64,000 bases of DNA, taken from the NCBI RefSeq assembly GCF_002813695.1, contig NZ_CP017768.1:62001-126000 (forward strand), in the 5' to 3' direction. Below are positions 1-18,377 of this stretch, piece after piece (position 1 is the first letter of the stretch; every line of letters starts with the position of its first letter). Source of the DNA: Methanobacterium subterraneum. GTDB taxonomy: Archaea > Methanobacteriota > Methanobacteria > Methanobacteriales > Methanobacteriaceae. The position numbers and the translations under genes were made by a program. The notes beneath the pieces were generated by a model that was not told the DNA's origin, did not search any database, and worked only from the letters and a program-made list of their open reading frames with translations.

Positions 1-536
1 GTCTTGCCACTCGCATCCCTACTGGGAAGACTATAACTCCCCATAAGATCAACCGTATAAGTTATGCTGAAAATCTCATTAAAAACCTCACCAGTTTAGA
101 TGTAGTTAGGGTGAGAGATGATGAAGGATTGGCCCTTATTGAAGTGAAAGATATTGATAAACTTATTGACAAGGATTTACTAGATCATATAGTTTCAGAA
201 CTCAAGGCAGTGGGCTTTAAGAGAGTTACCCTAAATATAGGTGGTTATGGGGATGTTAAGGATGAAATGGTAATATATAAGCCGTGTAAAGATGGGAAAA
301 ATAAAATAATGTTTGAAACAGAACTTCCGTACCAGTTAAACATCCCTCTCACTTGTCAGGAACTGGGAAAATTGGGAAAGGTTAACTGCTCTAGGGAGAT
401 GGGTATTGCAACGCTGGAAATGGGAGAGAAAAATATTACCATTTCCTCCAATGGCCAAATTGTGGCCCGCAGAGTCAAAGACCGTGAGGATGCACAAGAA
501 TTACTGTTGAAGGTTTTACCCTGCCTTCGCAGATAA
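1..536 (+). CDS. LarE-family ATP-dependent sulfur transferase-like protein, C-terminal part
   Basis: The open frame enters at the left edge (codons from base 3) and ends at the TAA at 534-536, so only the C-terminal ~177 residues are present. The segment [12 protein letters not shown] near the edge, followed by a helix and [13 protein letters not shown], matches the PP-loop LarE/TIGR00268 family, whose bacterial members donate sulfur to the LarA nickel-pincer cofactor. The N-terminal ATP-binding PP-loop lies outside the window. The first internal ATG (111) is not the start, because coding sequence continues upstream of it. In methanogens the exact substrate is not established, so the functional name is inferred from the family. 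A U-rich stretch follows the stop. Confidence 0.75.
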   Translation, partial: LATRIPTGKTITPHKINRISYAENLIKNLTSLDVVRVRDDEGLALIEVKDIDKLIDKDLLDHIVSELKAVGFKRVTLNIGGYGDVKDEMVIYKPCKDGKNKIMFETELPYQLNIPLTCQELGKLGKVNCSREMGIATLEMGEKNITISSNGQIVARRVKDREDAQELLLKVLPCLRR

Positions 537-747
537 AAATGAATAAAGTCGGAATTTAAAGTTAAATTAAAGATTTCAAAAAAATGGTGTGGAAATATTC
601 CTGGATTAAAACTGATGGAATATTGATTAAATTGATTAAAAAAGGATTTGAATATATGATGATTAAATAGTGGGAATATTAAAGTGTAAATTGAATTTTT
701 TCCCATTAAACAGTTCTTTTCAATCAAACAATAATCAAATAATATAA

Positions 748-1185
748 TTAAATTTCATGGTGCACATTTTCTTTAACTTTACGTCTGGAGGCGGTGAGTT
801 TCTTGAAAAAGCCCCGGTTATCGTTTCCAGAAAGGACAATAATATCCCCTTCCACTTCCAGTACTGCCCCATCAGCTTCAATGTTCTCAATCTCAACCAT
901 GATCTGGGAAGCATCTTCCAGTGTGTCATTAGCAGTGTAGGAATAATCTATTACCATTTTTTCATGGGGATGAACCTCTTGTAAGGCTCTTTTAATGGTT
1001 AATTCCAATATCTGGAAGAATGTTTCCAGTTGAGGTTCTCCTTCCCACCACAATGTGGCCAGGATGAGTTTAGTGTTAATATCCTGGAGGGAGACCTCCC
1101 CACCTTTTTTACCCACGATACGGACAATTTCAGGATCTGCTTTTATTTTAACAATTGGTTTAACTATGGGGGTTGTTTCTGACAT
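748..1185 (-). CDS. Conserved hypothetical protein, 145 aa
   Basis: A 145-residue soluble protein that I do not recognise. It has no signal peptide, membrane segment or cysteine motif. The composition is acidic to mixed with a basic C-terminal tail (roughly residues 128-145, [17 protein letters not shown]). The middle contains [23 protein letters not shown], a likely amphipathic helix, and the end is rich in alternating hydrophobic residues suggesting beta strands. It stands alone between the partial larE-like gene and the CBS gene, with about 107 bases upstream for its own promoter. Codon use resembles the neighbours, so I consider it a real gene. It may belong to a methanobacterial family of unknown function. 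Confidence 0.65.
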   Translation of the reverse strand: MSETTPIVKPIVKIKADPEIVRIVGKKGGEVSLQDINTKLILATLWWEGEPQLETFFQILELTIKRALQEVHPHEKMVIDYSYTANDTLEDASQIMVEIENIEADGAVLEVEGDIIVLSGNDNRGFFKKLTASRRKVKENVHHEI

Positions 1186-1292
1186 TTTAATCTTTCATTC
1201 GTGTTTTTAGTTATATCTAGTTGAATCTTTAAGTAAAGGACCTGATTGAAACTAATTCTGGTAAAAAATAAGGAATAATTAATCTATTTATT

Positions 1293-2129
1293 TTAATCAA
1301 TGATTGATTTAATGAGGTCACCTGCTCTTATCAGCCCAACCAGCTCTCCTTCCACATCAATGACTGGCATCTGTTCAATGCCTCTTTGCCTCATCTTATT
1401 GGCACAATCCTTAACCGGAGTTTTGGTGGTCACGATAGCCAAGTCACTGGTGGCCACATCTCGCACTTCCTTATCCGCGAACTGTAAGTGGTTTTTAATT
1501 ACGTAAAGGACGTTTTTACTATCCCATGACCATTTATCCCCTTCGGTACCCACAGAAGTGTTGTGCACAGTTTGTTCTGATACCACTTCACTTTCATCCA
1601 GGAAATCGGTTTCAGTTAATATTCCTGATGGTTTTCCTTCGTTATTAAGGGCTAATAGTACCTTAAGGTTGAAGTAACGCATTATGGGGAAGGCAACGTT
1701 CAGGGGAGTTCTCTCCCAAGTGGTGGGCACATTACGGAGTATGTAGTTCTCAGCAGGGTCATTAAGATCCATCTTCCACAAAGCCTTGTTAATGAGATCG
1801 GATGCAGTTACCAAACCCACTAACTCTTCCTTCTCCACTACAGGAACTCTTCGAATATTATTTTCAACCATTTTTTTGGCTGCATCCCTAATATCATCAT
1901 CAGGACTAACAGTTATCATGTCCCTAGTCATTATAAGGGCAATCTGCTCTTCATCGGGGTTTTCTACCAGATCAGTTCTGGTGAGTATACCTACCAGTTT
2001 ATTGGTGCCTTTTTTCACCACTGGTAAACCTGATACATTGGTTTTTCTCATGAGGTCCAGTGCATTAGCACGGTTTCCAGGTACTTGGATGTAGTGTATT
2101 TCCTCTGACATTATGTCCTTTATCTGCAT
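1293..2129 (-). CDS. Four-CBS-domain protein
   Basis: A 278-residue protein made of two Bateman modules: CBS pairs at about residues 1-125 and 140-278. Each repeat shows the usual pattern of a DIM-type start, a predicted helix, a VP/LPVV strand and a GxxT/SxxDL end (for example [29 protein letters not shown]). CBS pairs usually bind adenosyl ligands such as AMP, ATP or SAM and act as energy or cofactor sensors. The reading frame opens at 2153, but ATG 2129 is preceded by GGTGA at a good distance and begins MQIKDIM, so I chose it. It is the last gene of a likely operon behind usp (49 bp) and the amidohydrolase. The regulated partner is unknown. Confidence 0.85.
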   Translation of the reverse strand: MQIKDIMSEEIHYIQVPGNRANALDLMRKTNVSGLPVVKKGTNKLVGILTRTDLVENPDEEQIALIMTRDMITVSPDDDIRDAAKKMVENNIRRVPVVEKEELVGLVTASDLINKALWKMDLNDPAENYILRNVPTTWERTPLNVAFPIMRYFNLKVLLALNNEGKPSGILTETDFLDESEVVSEQTVHNTSVGTEGDKWSWDSKNVLYVIKNHLQFADKEVRDVATSDLAIVTTKTPVKDCANKMRQRGIEQMPVIDVEGELVGLIRAGDLIKSIID

Positions 2130-2178
2130 TGTCTCACCAGCTATTAGCTGCAAACTAAGAAATATAAAAATAGATTAT

Positions 2179-2625
2179 TCAGTGAACGGCTAAGACCGGG
2201 CACTTTGCTGATCTAACCACTTTTTCAGTTACACTGCCCAGTAAAAATCGGTCTAAACCGTGTTTTCCGGAGGTTCCCATAACCACCAGATCCACATCTT
2301 CTTTTTCCACAGTTTTCAAGATGGCATCAGCAGGGGATCCTTCCTCAGTTTTAAGGGTTATTTTGATATCTTCTATGTTGTGTTCCTTTTCTTCCTCGGT
2401 AACCATTTCTGAAATTCTTTCCAGGGATCTTCGCCCTTCTTCTTTGAGCATTTCCTTGATTCGTACGATGAGGTCTTCTGCAGGGAGCCCCACTAGTGAT
2501 GATGTTTCGATTACGTTTAGAACGATAATTTCAGCGTTGCTTTTGCTTGCTATCCAGATGGCGTGTTCAGCTGCCTTTTCAGCAAATTTTGAGCCATCGG
2601 TAGGCAATAATATTTTGTGGTACAT
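2179..2625 (-). CDS. Universal stress protein (UspA family)
   Basis: A 148-residue single-domain Usp protein. The N-terminal KILLPTDGS strand-loop and the C-terminal G-x2-G-x9-GS nucleotide-binding signature ([15 protein letters not shown]) are both intact, which in this family usually means an ATP-binding dimer. The ATG at 2625 has GGTGA just upstream. Only 4 bases separate it from the stop of the upstream amidohydrolase gene, indicating co-transcription, and a CBS-domain gene follows. The operon therefore carries two adenine-nucleotide-sensing modules. A close paralogue sits at 31499-31945 with the same length and the same GKHGL core. Confidence 0.9.
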   Translation of the reverse strand: MYHKILLPTDGSKFAEKAAEHAIWIASKSNAEIIVLNVIETSSLVGLPAEDLIVRIKEMLKEEGRRSLERISEMVTEEEKEHNIEDIKITLKTEEGSPADAILKTVEKEDVDLVVMGTSGKHGLDRFLLGSVTEKVVRSAKCPVLAVH

Positions 2626-2629
2626 AGTT

Positions 2630-3802
<1,173 letters not shown>

Positions 3803-3824
3803 ACAGGGAAAAGTATGTTCAAGT

Positions 3825-3840
3825 GGTTATTTAATTTTTC
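3825..3840 (-). promoter_or_regulatory. TATA box of amidohydrolase operon
   Basis: On the minus strand the sequence AAAATTAAATAACC lies about 25-35 bases before the ATG at 3802. No ribosome binding site lies in between, so transcription probably starts at or next to the start codon. Confidence 0.4.
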
Positions 3841-4022
3841 GAACAAACAAAAATTCATTCTTTAATATTTCATCCTGGTAAAAAAATCAACATCTTAATA
3901 AAAAAAATTCTGGATAATGTTAAATCTCCAAATAATCAATAATCCCTTTTATTCAATAAATCGCTTGAAATGAAAAACAATAATTAAATTTAAAAAGATT
4001 AAAAATATGGTGAAAATTAAAA

Positions 4023-7208
<3,186 letters not shown>

Positions 7209-7306
7209 TTCTAATCCTCTTTGTCATTATGTCACTTCTATAAATTTAAGCAAATATTTAATATATCTGAATCCATCTGGACACTTAAAATTAAACAACA
7301 TCCATT

Positions 7307-8389
7307 TCAATATTTTTTAAGAGTTTCCAGGAAGTTGTCAAAGTAGTAGTCAGTGTCATGGGGTCCTGGCCCTGCTTCGGGATGGTACTGTACACTGGAA
7401 ATAGGGAGTTCTTGATGTTCTATTCCTTCTACCGTACCATCGTTAAGGTTTATCTGGGTAACATCGATGGGTAAATCTGCACAAGTATCCAGATCAATGC
7501 TAAAACCATGATTCTGGGAGGTTATGGAAACTTTACCAGATTGGAGATCCTTAACTGGCTGGTTAATTCCCCGGTGACCAAATTTCATTTTGTAGATCCT
7601 GGCACCAAAGGCCCGAGCAATAATCTGCTGACCTAAACAAATACCAAAGATAGGAAGTCTATTTGAAAGTTTCTGCACAGTTTGGATGGCCTCTTTCACC
7701 CGACTGGGATTTCCAGGTCCGCTTGAAACTAAGAGCGCTCCTGGTTCGTAGTCCATAACTTCCTGGGGTGAAGTGTTATATGGGAGGAGAACAACACCAA
7801 TTTCTCTTTTAAGAAGGGCGTTGATACTGTTATTTTTTATCCCACAGTCCAGGATAACCGCCCGGCTTTTATATTCTTCACCTAAAATTTTAGGTTGGGT
7901 TACTGATACTTTATCCACCAAGTCTATATCTTCAATTCCTGGCTGATTTTGGGCCATGGCCATAAGTTCATCATCATCAATCTCTTCAGTAGACAGGGCT
8001 CCTTTCAGAGCTCCATATTTCCTGATTTTTAGTGTAAGGGAACGGGTGTCGATTTTACTGATCCCAGGGATTTTATATTCCTCTAAAAAACCGGATAAAC
8101 TATTTTCAGAGTGACTATGTGATGGGTATGGGTTTTCTTCTCTCACCACGTATCCTTCGGCTTTTATCCCCTTGGACTGGAACCATTCCTCTGATACCCC
8201 ATAATTTCCCTGTAACGGGTAGGTTGACATGAGGATCTGGCCCTTATAGGAGGGATCAGTAAGGGATTCCACATAACCAGTCATTCCAGTGGCAAAAACT
8301 ACTTCACCTGTCTTAATTGTTTGGTAACCGAATCCTTCTCCTTTAAGTATTGTACCATCCTCTAAAGCTAATTTGGCCTCTTCTTGCAT
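7307..8389 (-). CDS. carA: Carbamoyl-phosphate synthase small subunit (glutaminase)
   Basis: A 360-residue CarA, the class I glutamine amidotransferase subunit that hydrolyses glutamine and channels ammonia to CarB. The N-terminal CarA domain ([34 protein letters not shown]) is followed by the glutaminase domain with the nucleophile Cys in FGICLGQQ and the His/Glu pair in [17 protein letters not shown]. Length is normal. GGTGAT stands just ahead of the ATG, and a TATA candidate lies at 8433-8446. It heads the carAB operon; carB follows after 98 bp. Confidence 0.97.
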   Translation of the reverse strand: MQEEAKLALEDGTILKGEGFGYQTIKTGEVVFATGMTGYVESLTDPSYKGQILMSTYPLQGNYGVSEEWFQSKGIKAEGYVVREENPYPSHSHSENSLSGFLEEYKIPGISKIDTRSLTLKIRKYGALKGALSTEEIDDDELMAMAQNQPGIEDIDLVDKVSVTQPKILGEEYKSRAVILDCGIKNNSINALLKREIGVVLLPYNTSPQEVMDYEPGALLVSSGPGNPSRVKEAIQTVQKLSNRLPIFGICLGQQIIARAFGARIYKMKFGHRGINQPVKDLQSGKVSITSQNHGFSIDLDTCADLPIDVTQINLNDGTVEGIEHQELPISSVQYHPEAGPGPHDTDYYFDNFLETLKKY

Positions 8390-8758
8390 TCAATCACCAT
8401 GTTATTAAATATCTTAGGCATTATTCTTTTACTTAATATATTATATTCCAGTTATTTCCAATTTTGGCTAAAATGGGTAAGACTAATTTTACGCTAATTT
8501 ATTTAGATTCAATGCTTCTCAATTAATATGCCAGTTCTAGTATTTTATCATTATGAATTTCACAATCTGATGTATCTTTATTCTAGATATGATTTGGCTA
8601 GTCTATGATATGTAACTGATTATTTATTCAAATTACCCACATGGGATAAAATGTTTAAAAATTCTAAAACTCAACCAGTATATGATGACTTCATATTGGA
8701 TCTGGTATCAATATCGGGGTTCTTTATATCTGGATTTTTTATGTTTTTAGGAATTTTT
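8390..8758. other. Intergenic region with the carA promoter
   Basis: About 370 bases separate the carA start from the 3' end of rimI. The carA-proximal part holds a Shine-Dalgarno GGTGAT and the A/T-rich TATA candidate at 8433-8446 on the minus strand. The remainder is A/T-rich without a credible frame. It may contain the rimI terminator in the T/A-rich tract at 8738-8758. Confidence 0.5.
8433..8446 (-). promoter_or_regulatory. carA TATA box
   Basis: Minus-strand ATATAATATATTAAG-like element about 45-55 bases before the carA ATG, followed by a short leader containing GGTGAT. Confidence 0.4.
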
Positions 8759-9217
<459 letters not shown>

Positions 9218-9245
9218 GAAATTCTCCATTTTGAAGTGATAAAAA

Positions 9246-9635
9246 ATGTGGAGTGACTTTACAGAATACATTATAAAACATTATTCCCAATCTTCCCGTA
9301 TTGTGGAAGTGGCAGTGGGACGCTTCCCCGAAGTGGGATGTAAGTTAAAGAAGCATCTTAAAGGGGATATTATTTTAACTGATATTAAACCTTACCATGA
9401 TTGGATCATCCTAGATGATATTAGACAACCTGACTTAAAAATATATAAGGATGCCGGACTTATCTATTCCATAAGACCCCCTGAAGAATTACACCCTTAT
9501 CTGGAGAACCTTTCTAGAGAAACAGGGGCTGATTTAATCATTAAACCCCTTTCCACGGATTCTATCAATACTAAAGAGAAAATGAATCTAGTTAATTTTA
9601 AAAAAGCAGTTTTTTATAAAAAATCTTTTAAATAG
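9246..9635 (+). CDS. UPF0146 family protein
   Basis: A 129-residue protein of the archaeal UPF0146 family. The N-terminal half IVEVAVGRFPEVGCKLKK followed by IILTDIKP resembles a reduced Rossmann/SAM-methyltransferase-like nucleotide-binding fold (glycine-rich loop, then an acidic residue ending strand 2). There is no obvious catalytic motif after it, and the protein is shorter than active methyltransferases. Function is unknown. It is transcribed away from rimI and lies upstream of the P-type ATPase gene after a 140-base gap, so it is not clearly part of that operon. Confidence 0.8.
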   Translation: MWSDFTEYIIKHYSQSSRIVEVAVGRFPEVGCKLKKHLKGDIILTDIKPYHDWIILDDIRQPDLKIYKDAGLIYSIRPPEELHPYLENLSRETGADLIIKPLSTDSINTKEKMNLVNFKKAVFYKKSFK

Positions 9636-9774
9636 AGTTTATAAAGGTAGAACTAATAAAATATAATGTTCAGTTCAAGTCCAAATTATTGCATAAAATA
9701 ATAAACTTAACATTATAAATCATAATACTAAAAAAATAATATTAATTTTATATTAGATGTTTAGGTGCATTTCC

Positions 9775-12298
<2,524 letters not shown>

Positions 12299-12401
12299 AT
12301 CAATCCATTCAGGGTGTTTTATTCCTTTGAGTAGAGTCCAGAAATTTATAAAATCAGGTAAATATTCTAAAATTAAAAGAATCCAGGTTTAGAGGTTAAA
12401 T

Positions 12402-13271
12402 ATGAATGTGTTGGTAATGGCAGGAACCAGTGATGCCCGGAAGATCATCACCGATCTTTCAATGGCCGGAGGGATCAGTGTTCTAGCCACTGCCACCACA
12501 CCTCATGGGGTGGAGCTGGCAAAAAGTTCCGGGGCAAAACAAGTTATGGAAGGATTCTTTGATGATGAAAAACTGGCAAATATCATAAAGGAAAATGATA
12601 TTGAACTTTTAATTGACGCCACCCACCCTTTTGCATCAACAGCCACTAAAAACGCTATTAAAGCTTCAGATGTTGAGGGTGTTGATTATATTCGTTTTGA
12701 AAGACCTTCTACTTTAATTCCAGATAGCCAACTCATTCATCAGGTTAATTCTTTTGAAGAGGCTGCCGTAGTTGTCCGGGAGATTCTTAATATAAATGAC
12801 AGTCTTAAGGAGGAAAATCCTTTAACTGGTAATGTGTCTCCAAAGGGTAAAATTTCTTCAAAGGGTAAAGTTTTACACCTGGCAGGGGTGAACACTCTCC
12901 ATCATCTTACCAAGGTAATATCTCCAGATCTGATTGTGGCCAGAGTACTTCCAATGGTTTATTCAGTAAGGAAGTCTCTGGAACTGGGCATACCTTATGT
13001 TAATATATTGGCCATGGAGGGAACCTTTTCCCGCCGCTTCAATGGCATTCTTATGGAAGAATTCCAGATAAAAGTAGTGTTAACCAAGGAAAGTGGTCCA
13101 AGCGGGGGGACCATGTCCAAGATCCAGGCGGCACTAGACTTGGAGGTGCCGGTGGTGATTGTGATGCGCCCGGAAATAGATGAATTGAATGGGAAGATGG
13201 TGTTTGGTGAGGTGGAACTTCTCATTGGTGAGGTCTTTTCCAGATGTCAGACTCAATCAGAATCTGGTTAA
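12402..13271 (+). CDS. cbiJ: Cobalt-precorrin-6A reductase
   Basis: A 289-residue member of the CobK/CbiJ family, which reduces precorrin-6A (here the cobalt form, anaerobic pathway) with a nicotinamide cofactor during corrin ring synthesis. Diagnostic segments are the N-terminal MAGTSDARKI loop, LLIDATHPFASTATKNA, YIRFERPS and the C-terminal VLTKESGPSGGTMSKIQAAL. An insertion around residues 130-150 (repeated PKGK/SKGK) makes it slightly longer than typical 250-aa members. The corrinoid is the methyl carrier for methanogenesis (Mtr) and for MetE. An AGAGG-type site precedes the ATG. A box C/D RNA candidate follows on the opposite strand. Confidence 0.9.
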   Translation: MNVLVMAGTSDARKIITDLSMAGGISVLATATTPHGVELAKSSGAKQVMEGFFDDEKLANIIKENDIELLIDATHPFASTATKNAIKASDVEGVDYIRFERPSTLIPDSQLIHQVNSFEEAAVVVREILNINDSLKEENPLTGNVSPKGKISSKGKVLHLAGVNTLHHLTKVISPDLIVARVLPMVYSVRKSLELGIPYVNILAMEGTFSRRFNGILMEEFQIKVVLTKESGPSGGTMSKIQAALDLEVPVVIVMRPEIDELNGKMVFGEVELLIGEVFSRCQTQSESG

Positions 13272-13660
<389 letters not shown>

Positions 13661-14236
13661 TCATTCAACAATCACTTTATCGCCTAGAATGAGGGGTATA
13701 CTCTGTTGGAATTGTTTGTATTTGTTGTAATCCATAACTATAAAAGTGTAATCAGCGGAGGTGGTCTCAACTTTTATTGAAGGGGCTAAAAGCATTCTTT
13801 TTTTCCCCATTACTACGTTTATTATTTCATTATACGGTATGGTAATTACATTTGAATTTCTAGCTGCCATTTCCTTGAAGTTCATGGTACGAGCTGCTTT
13901 TTCTCTGTCAGAAAGGCTCTTTTTTTCCACATAATGGCCTATAATTCCTCCGAATGCAAATCCCATTCCACCAGTTAAAAAAGATCCTTCAGCAACGTAG
14001 AGGTTTTTATCAGTGAAGTAGAGAGTTTTCCGGTTGGTAAGACCAGATTTCCATGTAACGTTAATCATTTCCTGAAGTAATTCGTTTTCACCATGGGAAA
14101 CTTGTGGTTCGCTTTGACTCTGAGATTTTAGAGTTTCGTTTTGATCATCTGATATTTTTTGCAATTTCTGACCACAATTAGAACAGTAAACTGCACTATC
14201 CCCATTTTTATTACCACAATTGGTGCAAAAAACCAT
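13661..14236 (-). CDS. Zinc-ribbon protein with C-terminal PH-like domain
   Basis: About 191 residues. The N-terminus is a double zinc knuckle (CTNCGNKNGDSAVYCSNCG, four Cys). A polar linker (to about residue 45) is followed by a beta-rich domain with LTNRKTLYFTDKNLYVAEG, a glycine-rich GGMGFAFGGIIGHY patch and IPYNEIINVVMGKKRM, resembling bacterial PH-like/GRAM domains that begin after a start-of-strand Thr-rich segment. No strong membrane segment is seen, although the Gly-rich patch is hydrophobic. GTG 14248 is possible, but it leaves no room for the AGGAG site, so ATG 14236 is preferred. Role unknown; it sits with two other zinc-knuckle genes. Confidence 0.7.
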   Translation of the reverse strand: MVFCTNCGNKNGDSAVYCSNCGQKLQKISDDQNETLKSQSQSEPQVSHGENELLQEMINVTWKSGLTNRKTLYFTDKNLYVAEGSFLTGGMGFAFGGIIGHYVEKKSLSDREKAARTMNFKEMAARNSNVITIPYNEIINVVMGKKRMLLAPSIKVETTSADYTFIVMDYNKYKQFQQSIPLILGDKVIVE

Positions 14237-14304
14237 TTTTTTATACACTCCTATTAATATTAAATTACTCTCTTTTTGAAGGTATGATTATTTGTTATAT
14301 TTTA

Positions 14305-14601
14305 TTATAACAGCGTCAATATAAGTCCTAAAATCATGCTTATGCCCGCTATGATAACTATGTTCCGACCGTGAAACTTTGAGCTGGGGTTATCTTTAGA
14401 TAATAAATACAAACCAATTAAAATCCCAAAAAGTCCACCTAAAATAGCTAATATGTATCCCAAAATTACAATCAAAATAGAAGGTTTTTTTGCATCATAA
14501 TAATCAAATGATTGGTCTTCAGTGTTATTTAATATTTTACCGCAATTTTGACAATACTGGGCATTTTCAAGGTTTTCAGTTCCACAATTCGTACAGAACA
14601 T
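14305..14601 (-). CDS. Zinc-ribbon membrane protein, small
   Basis: A 98-residue protein with the same double zinc knuckle at the extreme N-terminus (MFCTNCGTENLENAQYCQNCG), a short polar linker and two hydrophobic helices (about residues 41-65 and 80-98) separated by KDNPSSKFHGRN. It is likely a small membrane protein with a cytoplasmic ribbon. The ATG at 14601 follows AAGGAGGT at 8 bases; the upstream TTG (14607) is too close to that site. It is followed by the PH-like zinc-ribbon gene. No function is assignable. Confidence 0.7.
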   Translation of the reverse strand: MFCTNCGTENLENAQYCQNCGKILNNTEDQSFDYYDAKKPSILIVILGYILAILGGLFGILIGLYLLSKDNPSSKFHGRNIVIIAGISMILGLILTLL

Positions 14602-14857
14602 GCTCAAGTACCTCCTTAAAGTTAATTATACATAGAAATCAAGGGACTGCAGTGATTTTAAACTATTTATTAATCTTTTTTATTTCTCATTTACACCTTA
14701 CCTTTATTATTGGATTAACCCGCCCAATCAAAAGATTTTATTTATAATCTAATTTTTGGATTAATAAAATTTATAGGATAGATATTATCCTCCCCTTAAG
14801 TGAAATTAGTATACATTCCATTGGCAGGGGAGGAATTATACCATTATCCAAATTCAG

Positions 14858-15610
14858 TTAATATACTAACTCCCAGTCTTCAGTGGTTCCATCACCATCT
14901 ACATCATAATCAATACCAGTTTCTTTGTGGGCAGAACTTGATTTCGTCTCTGTGCCTTGAGTTGGGGTCTGAGTCGCTGTTTCAGTTGCAGTCGTTGTTT
15001 CAGTTGTGGGTGGTGCTTCAGGTAAAACTCCAGGTGTTACTATCACAATAGTGCCAACACCCTGGGTATTGCTGGAAATATCTATGGTGGCACCATTGGG
15101 CAAAGTTAATGTGACCTGAATCTGACCATTGGCATCTTTGGTACCTCTTGTTGGTATAAAAACACTTTTTCCATTGAATACGCTGGCAATATTTGGATTT
15201 GTCCCAATGTATTTCACAGGAACTTGCCATACGGTTTTCCCATTTTGTTTAACCTTCGTTGGTTTACTGACCACAAAATTTTTGGCCTCCCCTGGATAAT
15301 TGTTGGTGGTATTGTTCACAATATTGTTCACAATATTAACAGCACCCTCCTCTGAAATGGCTTCCTGGGCAAACACGTCTGTTCCAAATATAATGTATGC
15401 TCCAAAAACAGATACAAGCAGGATAATCACACCTATCAAAATAAAAACAGTACCTGAAACTGGATTCTTATCATTCGATGAGTGTCCAGATGAATTTTGT
15501 GCATACGGTCTTTTTACAGGTTTTTCAACACCCGAATCCATTCTATAGCCACAACTTTCACAAAATTGGGCATTTTTTTGGTTTTGAGTTCCACATTTCG
15601 GACAGAACAT
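14858..15610 (-). CDS. Zinc-ribbon, single-pass membrane protein with extracytoplasmic domain
   Basis: A 250-residue protein: zinc knuckle MFCPKCGTQNQKNAQFCESCG, basic/polar linker to about 47, one transmembrane helix (about 51-75, GTVFILIGVIILLVSVFGAYIIFG), then an exported domain (about 80-195). That domain starts with EEGAVNIVNNIVNNTTNN, similar to the start of PepSY-like or DUF-type extracytoplasmic domains, and continues with beta-rich repeats. A Thr/Glu-rich low-complexity linker (TETTTATETATQTPTQGTE) leads to an acidic C-terminal DYDVDGDGTTEDWE that looks like a dockerin/EF-hand style calcium loop. Function unknown. Topology suggests a sensor linking a cytoplasmic ribbon to the cell wall zone. 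Confidence 0.7.
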   Translation of the reverse strand: MFCPKCGTQNQKNAQFCESCGYRMDSGVEKPVKRPYAQNSSGHSSNDKNPVSGTVFILIGVIILLVSVFGAYIIFGTDVFAQEAISEEGAVNIVNNIVNNTTNNYPGEAKNFVVSKPTKVKQNGKTVWQVPVKYIGTNPNIASVFNGKSVFIPTRGTKDANGQIQVTLTLPNGATIDISSNTQGVGTIVIVTPGVLPEAPPTTETTTATETATQTPTQGTETKSSSAHKETGIDYDVDGDGTTEDWELVY

Positions 15611-15909
15611 TTCCTAACAATCCCCTAATTATTATTAACCAATAACTTAATTCAATCTCAATATTTATCCTGCTGTTGATTATTATTATAAAAATTATCT
15701 GTGAAAATAAAACAAAATTATGTTATTTTATGATTTCTGGGGGGGGGAATAAACTTTCAAATGAATCCAATTTTGAATATTAAATTTAGAAAAAGTAAAT
15801 AGGGAGATTTAATTTGTATGTAGTCCAGAAAAATATTTTTACTAGGTGCTGAACTTTTCTGATACTAAAAAGAAGGAATAAATGGATATAAGTTCCTAAA
15901 AATGGAACT
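15611..15909. other. Intergenic region with a G9 tract
   Basis: A/T-rich spacer between the zinc-ribbon gene start and the pan stop, both on the minus strand. It includes an uninterrupted run of nine G at about 15738-15746, striking in this base context. A promoter for the zinc-ribbon gene must lie near 15630-15680. No gene is seen. Confidence 0.4.
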
Positions 15910-17161
<1,252 letters not shown>

Positions 17162-17175
17162 TTAGGTTGGTGAAG

Positions 17176-17203
17176 AATAATATCAGCTTATATTGATATT
17201 ATT
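17176..17203. repeat. Perfect 9-bp inverted repeat in the pan 5' region
   Basis: AATAATATC (17176-17184) and GATATTATT (17195-17203) form perfect 9-bp arms with a 10-base spacer. It lies between the pan start codon and a TATA-like ACTTAAATATT near 17220-17238, close to the expected transcription start, where a repressor could block initiation. Confidence 0.5.
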
Positions 17204-17246
17204 TATTGGGTTTATTGTCTCTAATAATATTTAAGTATTGAGGTAT

Positions 17247-17258
17247 TCAAATATATAC
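17247..17258 (+). promoter_or_regulatory. aMBF1 TATA box
   Basis: The element CAAATATATACC lies about 45-55 bases before the aMBF1 ATG at 17303, followed by a short A-rich leader with AAAGGGATCA as a weak ribosome site. Confidence 0.4.
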
Positions 17259-17302
17259 CAATTAAACTATAAAGATTACCAATTAAAACTAAAGGGATCA
17301 GC

Positions 17303-17779
<477 letters not shown>

Positions 17780-17987
17780 AAGACTTTTATCATTCATTTT
17801 TTTTTATTTTTTTATTCGTCTAACCATATTTTTTCATGACTAAAATCTCCCCAAATCTAAGTAAATTTTATTTTTACTGGTAGTTTTTTCTTCATATAAT
17901 AGTCAGTTAAAAATAAGACAGTATAAAAAATAGAAGGATTTAAAAAAAATAATTCTAAACAAAAATATCTTCCTTTCATTTATAATC

Positions 17988-18374
17988 TTATTTATGCGAT
18001 GGAGGATTTTTTGCACTGTTTGTTTTCTTCTTGGAAGAGTAATATCCTTTGAGTGGGGGGAGAGTGTTGAATATTTTCTTAATCTCTTCCCACTGACGGT
18101 ATTCTTCGCTTATAACCACTAAATGTGCAGGGGGGTGTATCTTTCTAATCTGGAGAATACTAAGGGTAGCATCTTCCTTTACAGATACTAAAACTGCAAT
18201 TTTAGATTTTGACCTTAATCTGTCTTTCATTATGCTTTTAGCATATTTATCGGCTAGATTATTGTCAATAATCCTCGGGGTTCCGTTAATCTTAAGTCCG
18301 GCGTGTCTTTCAATATCTGCCAGACTGTTAAGGATTTTTGTCTGGTTTTCAGCACGAATAAGTACAATGGTCAT
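17988..18374 (-). CDS. DUF356 family protein
   Basis: A 128-residue soluble protein whose N-terminus (MTIVLIRAENQTKILNSLADIERHAGLKI) matches what I recall of the methanogen-restricted DUF356 family. Its C-terminal tail is lysine- and serine-rich (about residues 112-128). Only 3 bases separate it from the stop of the upstream 422-aa exported protein, so it is the last gene of the cell-wall transcription unit. No catalytic motif is visible, and the function is unknown. Confident as a gene, moderate on the family name. Confidence 0.75.
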   Translation of the reverse strand: MTIVLIRAENQTKILNSLADIERHAGLKINGTPRIIDNNLADKYAKSIMKDRLRSKSKIAVLVSVKEDATLSILQIRKIHPPAHLVVISEEYRQWEEIKKIFNTLPPLKGYYSSKKKTNSAKNPPSHK

Positions 18375-18377
18375 GGG

